Under the pieces are notes generated by a model, which did not search any database, was not told where the DNA came from, and was given only the letters and a program-made list of their open reading frames with translations. DNA of 6,261 bases from an uncultured Leucobacter sp. (GTDB taxonomy: Bacteria; Actinomycetota; Actinomycetes; Actinomycetales; Microbacteriaceae). This document shows positions 5,912 to 6,261 of the stretch, one piece after another. The stretch is taken from positions 1 to 6,261 of the forward strand of contig CAMFIY010000168.1 in the NCBI GenBank assembly GCA_945952575.1, in the 5' to 3' direction. The position numbers and the translations under genes were made by a program. Within the stretch, counting starts at the first letter, position 1. The number at the start of each line of letters is the position of its first letter.

Positions 5912-6261
5912 GGGACCTCGTTCTGCGGGATGGGCGAGCGGAACCGGTCGATATCGGCGAGGATCATTCGCATCGCCGCCTCGAACAGTTCCGGTCGATC
6001 GGCCGCGGGCAGGGCCGCCCGTGACTCTTCCACCAGGATAGAGATCCGATCGACGGTCAGCGCGAGGACGCGAGGGGATCCGGCGGTTTCGAGCAGGCGC
6101 TCGGCGCTGAGGGGCGGGCTCGAGACGTCGATGCTCCCACTGCGATAGGCGGCCCAGAGCGGCAGGGTGGGGATCCCGTTGCGCAGGTCGGCGCCGTGAT
6201 CCTTTCCGAGATTCAGCGCGTCGGTGCGGATGTCCAGGAGGTCGTCCTGGAACTGGAACGC
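5908..6261 (-). CDS. Polyprenyl (isoprenyl diphosphate) synthase, C-terminal part
   Basis: The reading frame enters from the right edge and ends at the TGA at 5908-5910, giving the last 117 residues of a protein whose start is outside the window. These enzymes condense isopentenyl diphosphate with an allylic diphosphate to make C15-C50 prenyl chains for quinones, carotenoids or lipid carriers. The visible part begins AFQFQDDLLDI, containing the second aspartate-rich motif DDLLD (residues 6-10 of the visible part), which binds Mg2+-diphosphate. GKDHGADLRNGIPTLPL (19-35) matches the family's GK-x2-G-x-DL-x2-G-x-TLP stretch; the Lys often found before TLP is replaced (GIPTLP). The last 80 residues are helical and variable. 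Chain length cannot be judged without the first DDxxD motif, which is missing. Its stop overlaps the lacI-family start by ATGA. Confidence 0.92.
   Translation of the reverse strand, partial: AFQFQDDLLDIRTDALNLGKDHGADLRNGIPTLPLWAAYRSGSIDVSSPPLSAERLLETAGSPRVLALTVDRISILVEESRAALPAADRPELFEAAMRMILADIDRFRSPIPQNEVP

Noticed and set aside
1..6261. A novel defence, mobile or CRISPR-type system
   Set aside because: No repeats arrays, integrase, transposase, nuclease-helicase pair, tRNA site or attachment repeat was seen; the window is mostly conserved core genes.

Overview
The window is GC-rich, with GAAGGAG ribosome-binding sites, several GTG starts, TAGAAT-like -10 boxes and GC-rich hairpins lacking long T-tracts. 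Together with the order tsf-pyrH-frr-cdsA, this points to a high-GC actinobacterium. The EF-Ts N-terminus, the DivIVA-repeat protein and the secreted transglycosylase-like protein fit Microbacteriaceae (Microbacterium-like), but that placement is inferred from memory of the families, not from a search.

Bases 1-3302 (+ strand) form the classic translation/nucleotide/lipid block. It holds tsf (EF-Ts), pyrH (UMP kinase), frr (ribosome recycling factor) and cdsA (CDP-diacylglycerol synthase). tsf is separated from pyrH by a strong hairpin and a TAGAAT box, so pyrH probably has its own promoter. frr also has a possible promoter. frr and cdsA lie 5 nt apart and are almost certainly co-transcribed.

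Bases 3303-4878 (+ strand) carry a small cell-envelope-flavoured set. It comprises a short protein built from a duplicated DivIVA-type domain, a secreted lysozyme/transglycosylase-like protein and a small Cys/His-rich protein. The first two appear to be transcribed from promoters placed so that the mRNA is leaderless or nearly so. The third starts inside the stop codon of the second (GTGA overlap).

Bases 4895-6261 (- strand) converge on this set. They carry the 3' part of a polyprenyl (isoprenyl diphosphate) synthase gene whose stop codon overlaps the start of a LacI-family regulator gene (ATGA). This pair is the tail of an operon that enters from beyond the right edge. Its promoter and most of the synthase are outside the window.

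There is no gene-free stretch over 300 bases; the longest gap is 154 bases between tsf and pyrH. I see no tRNA, rRNA, IS element, CRISPR array or phage gene. Most of the window is ordinary core genome. The points most worth a second look are the four-motif DivIVA-repeat protein, the coupled transglycosylase/zinc-protein pair and the LacI regulator coupled to a prenyl synthase.
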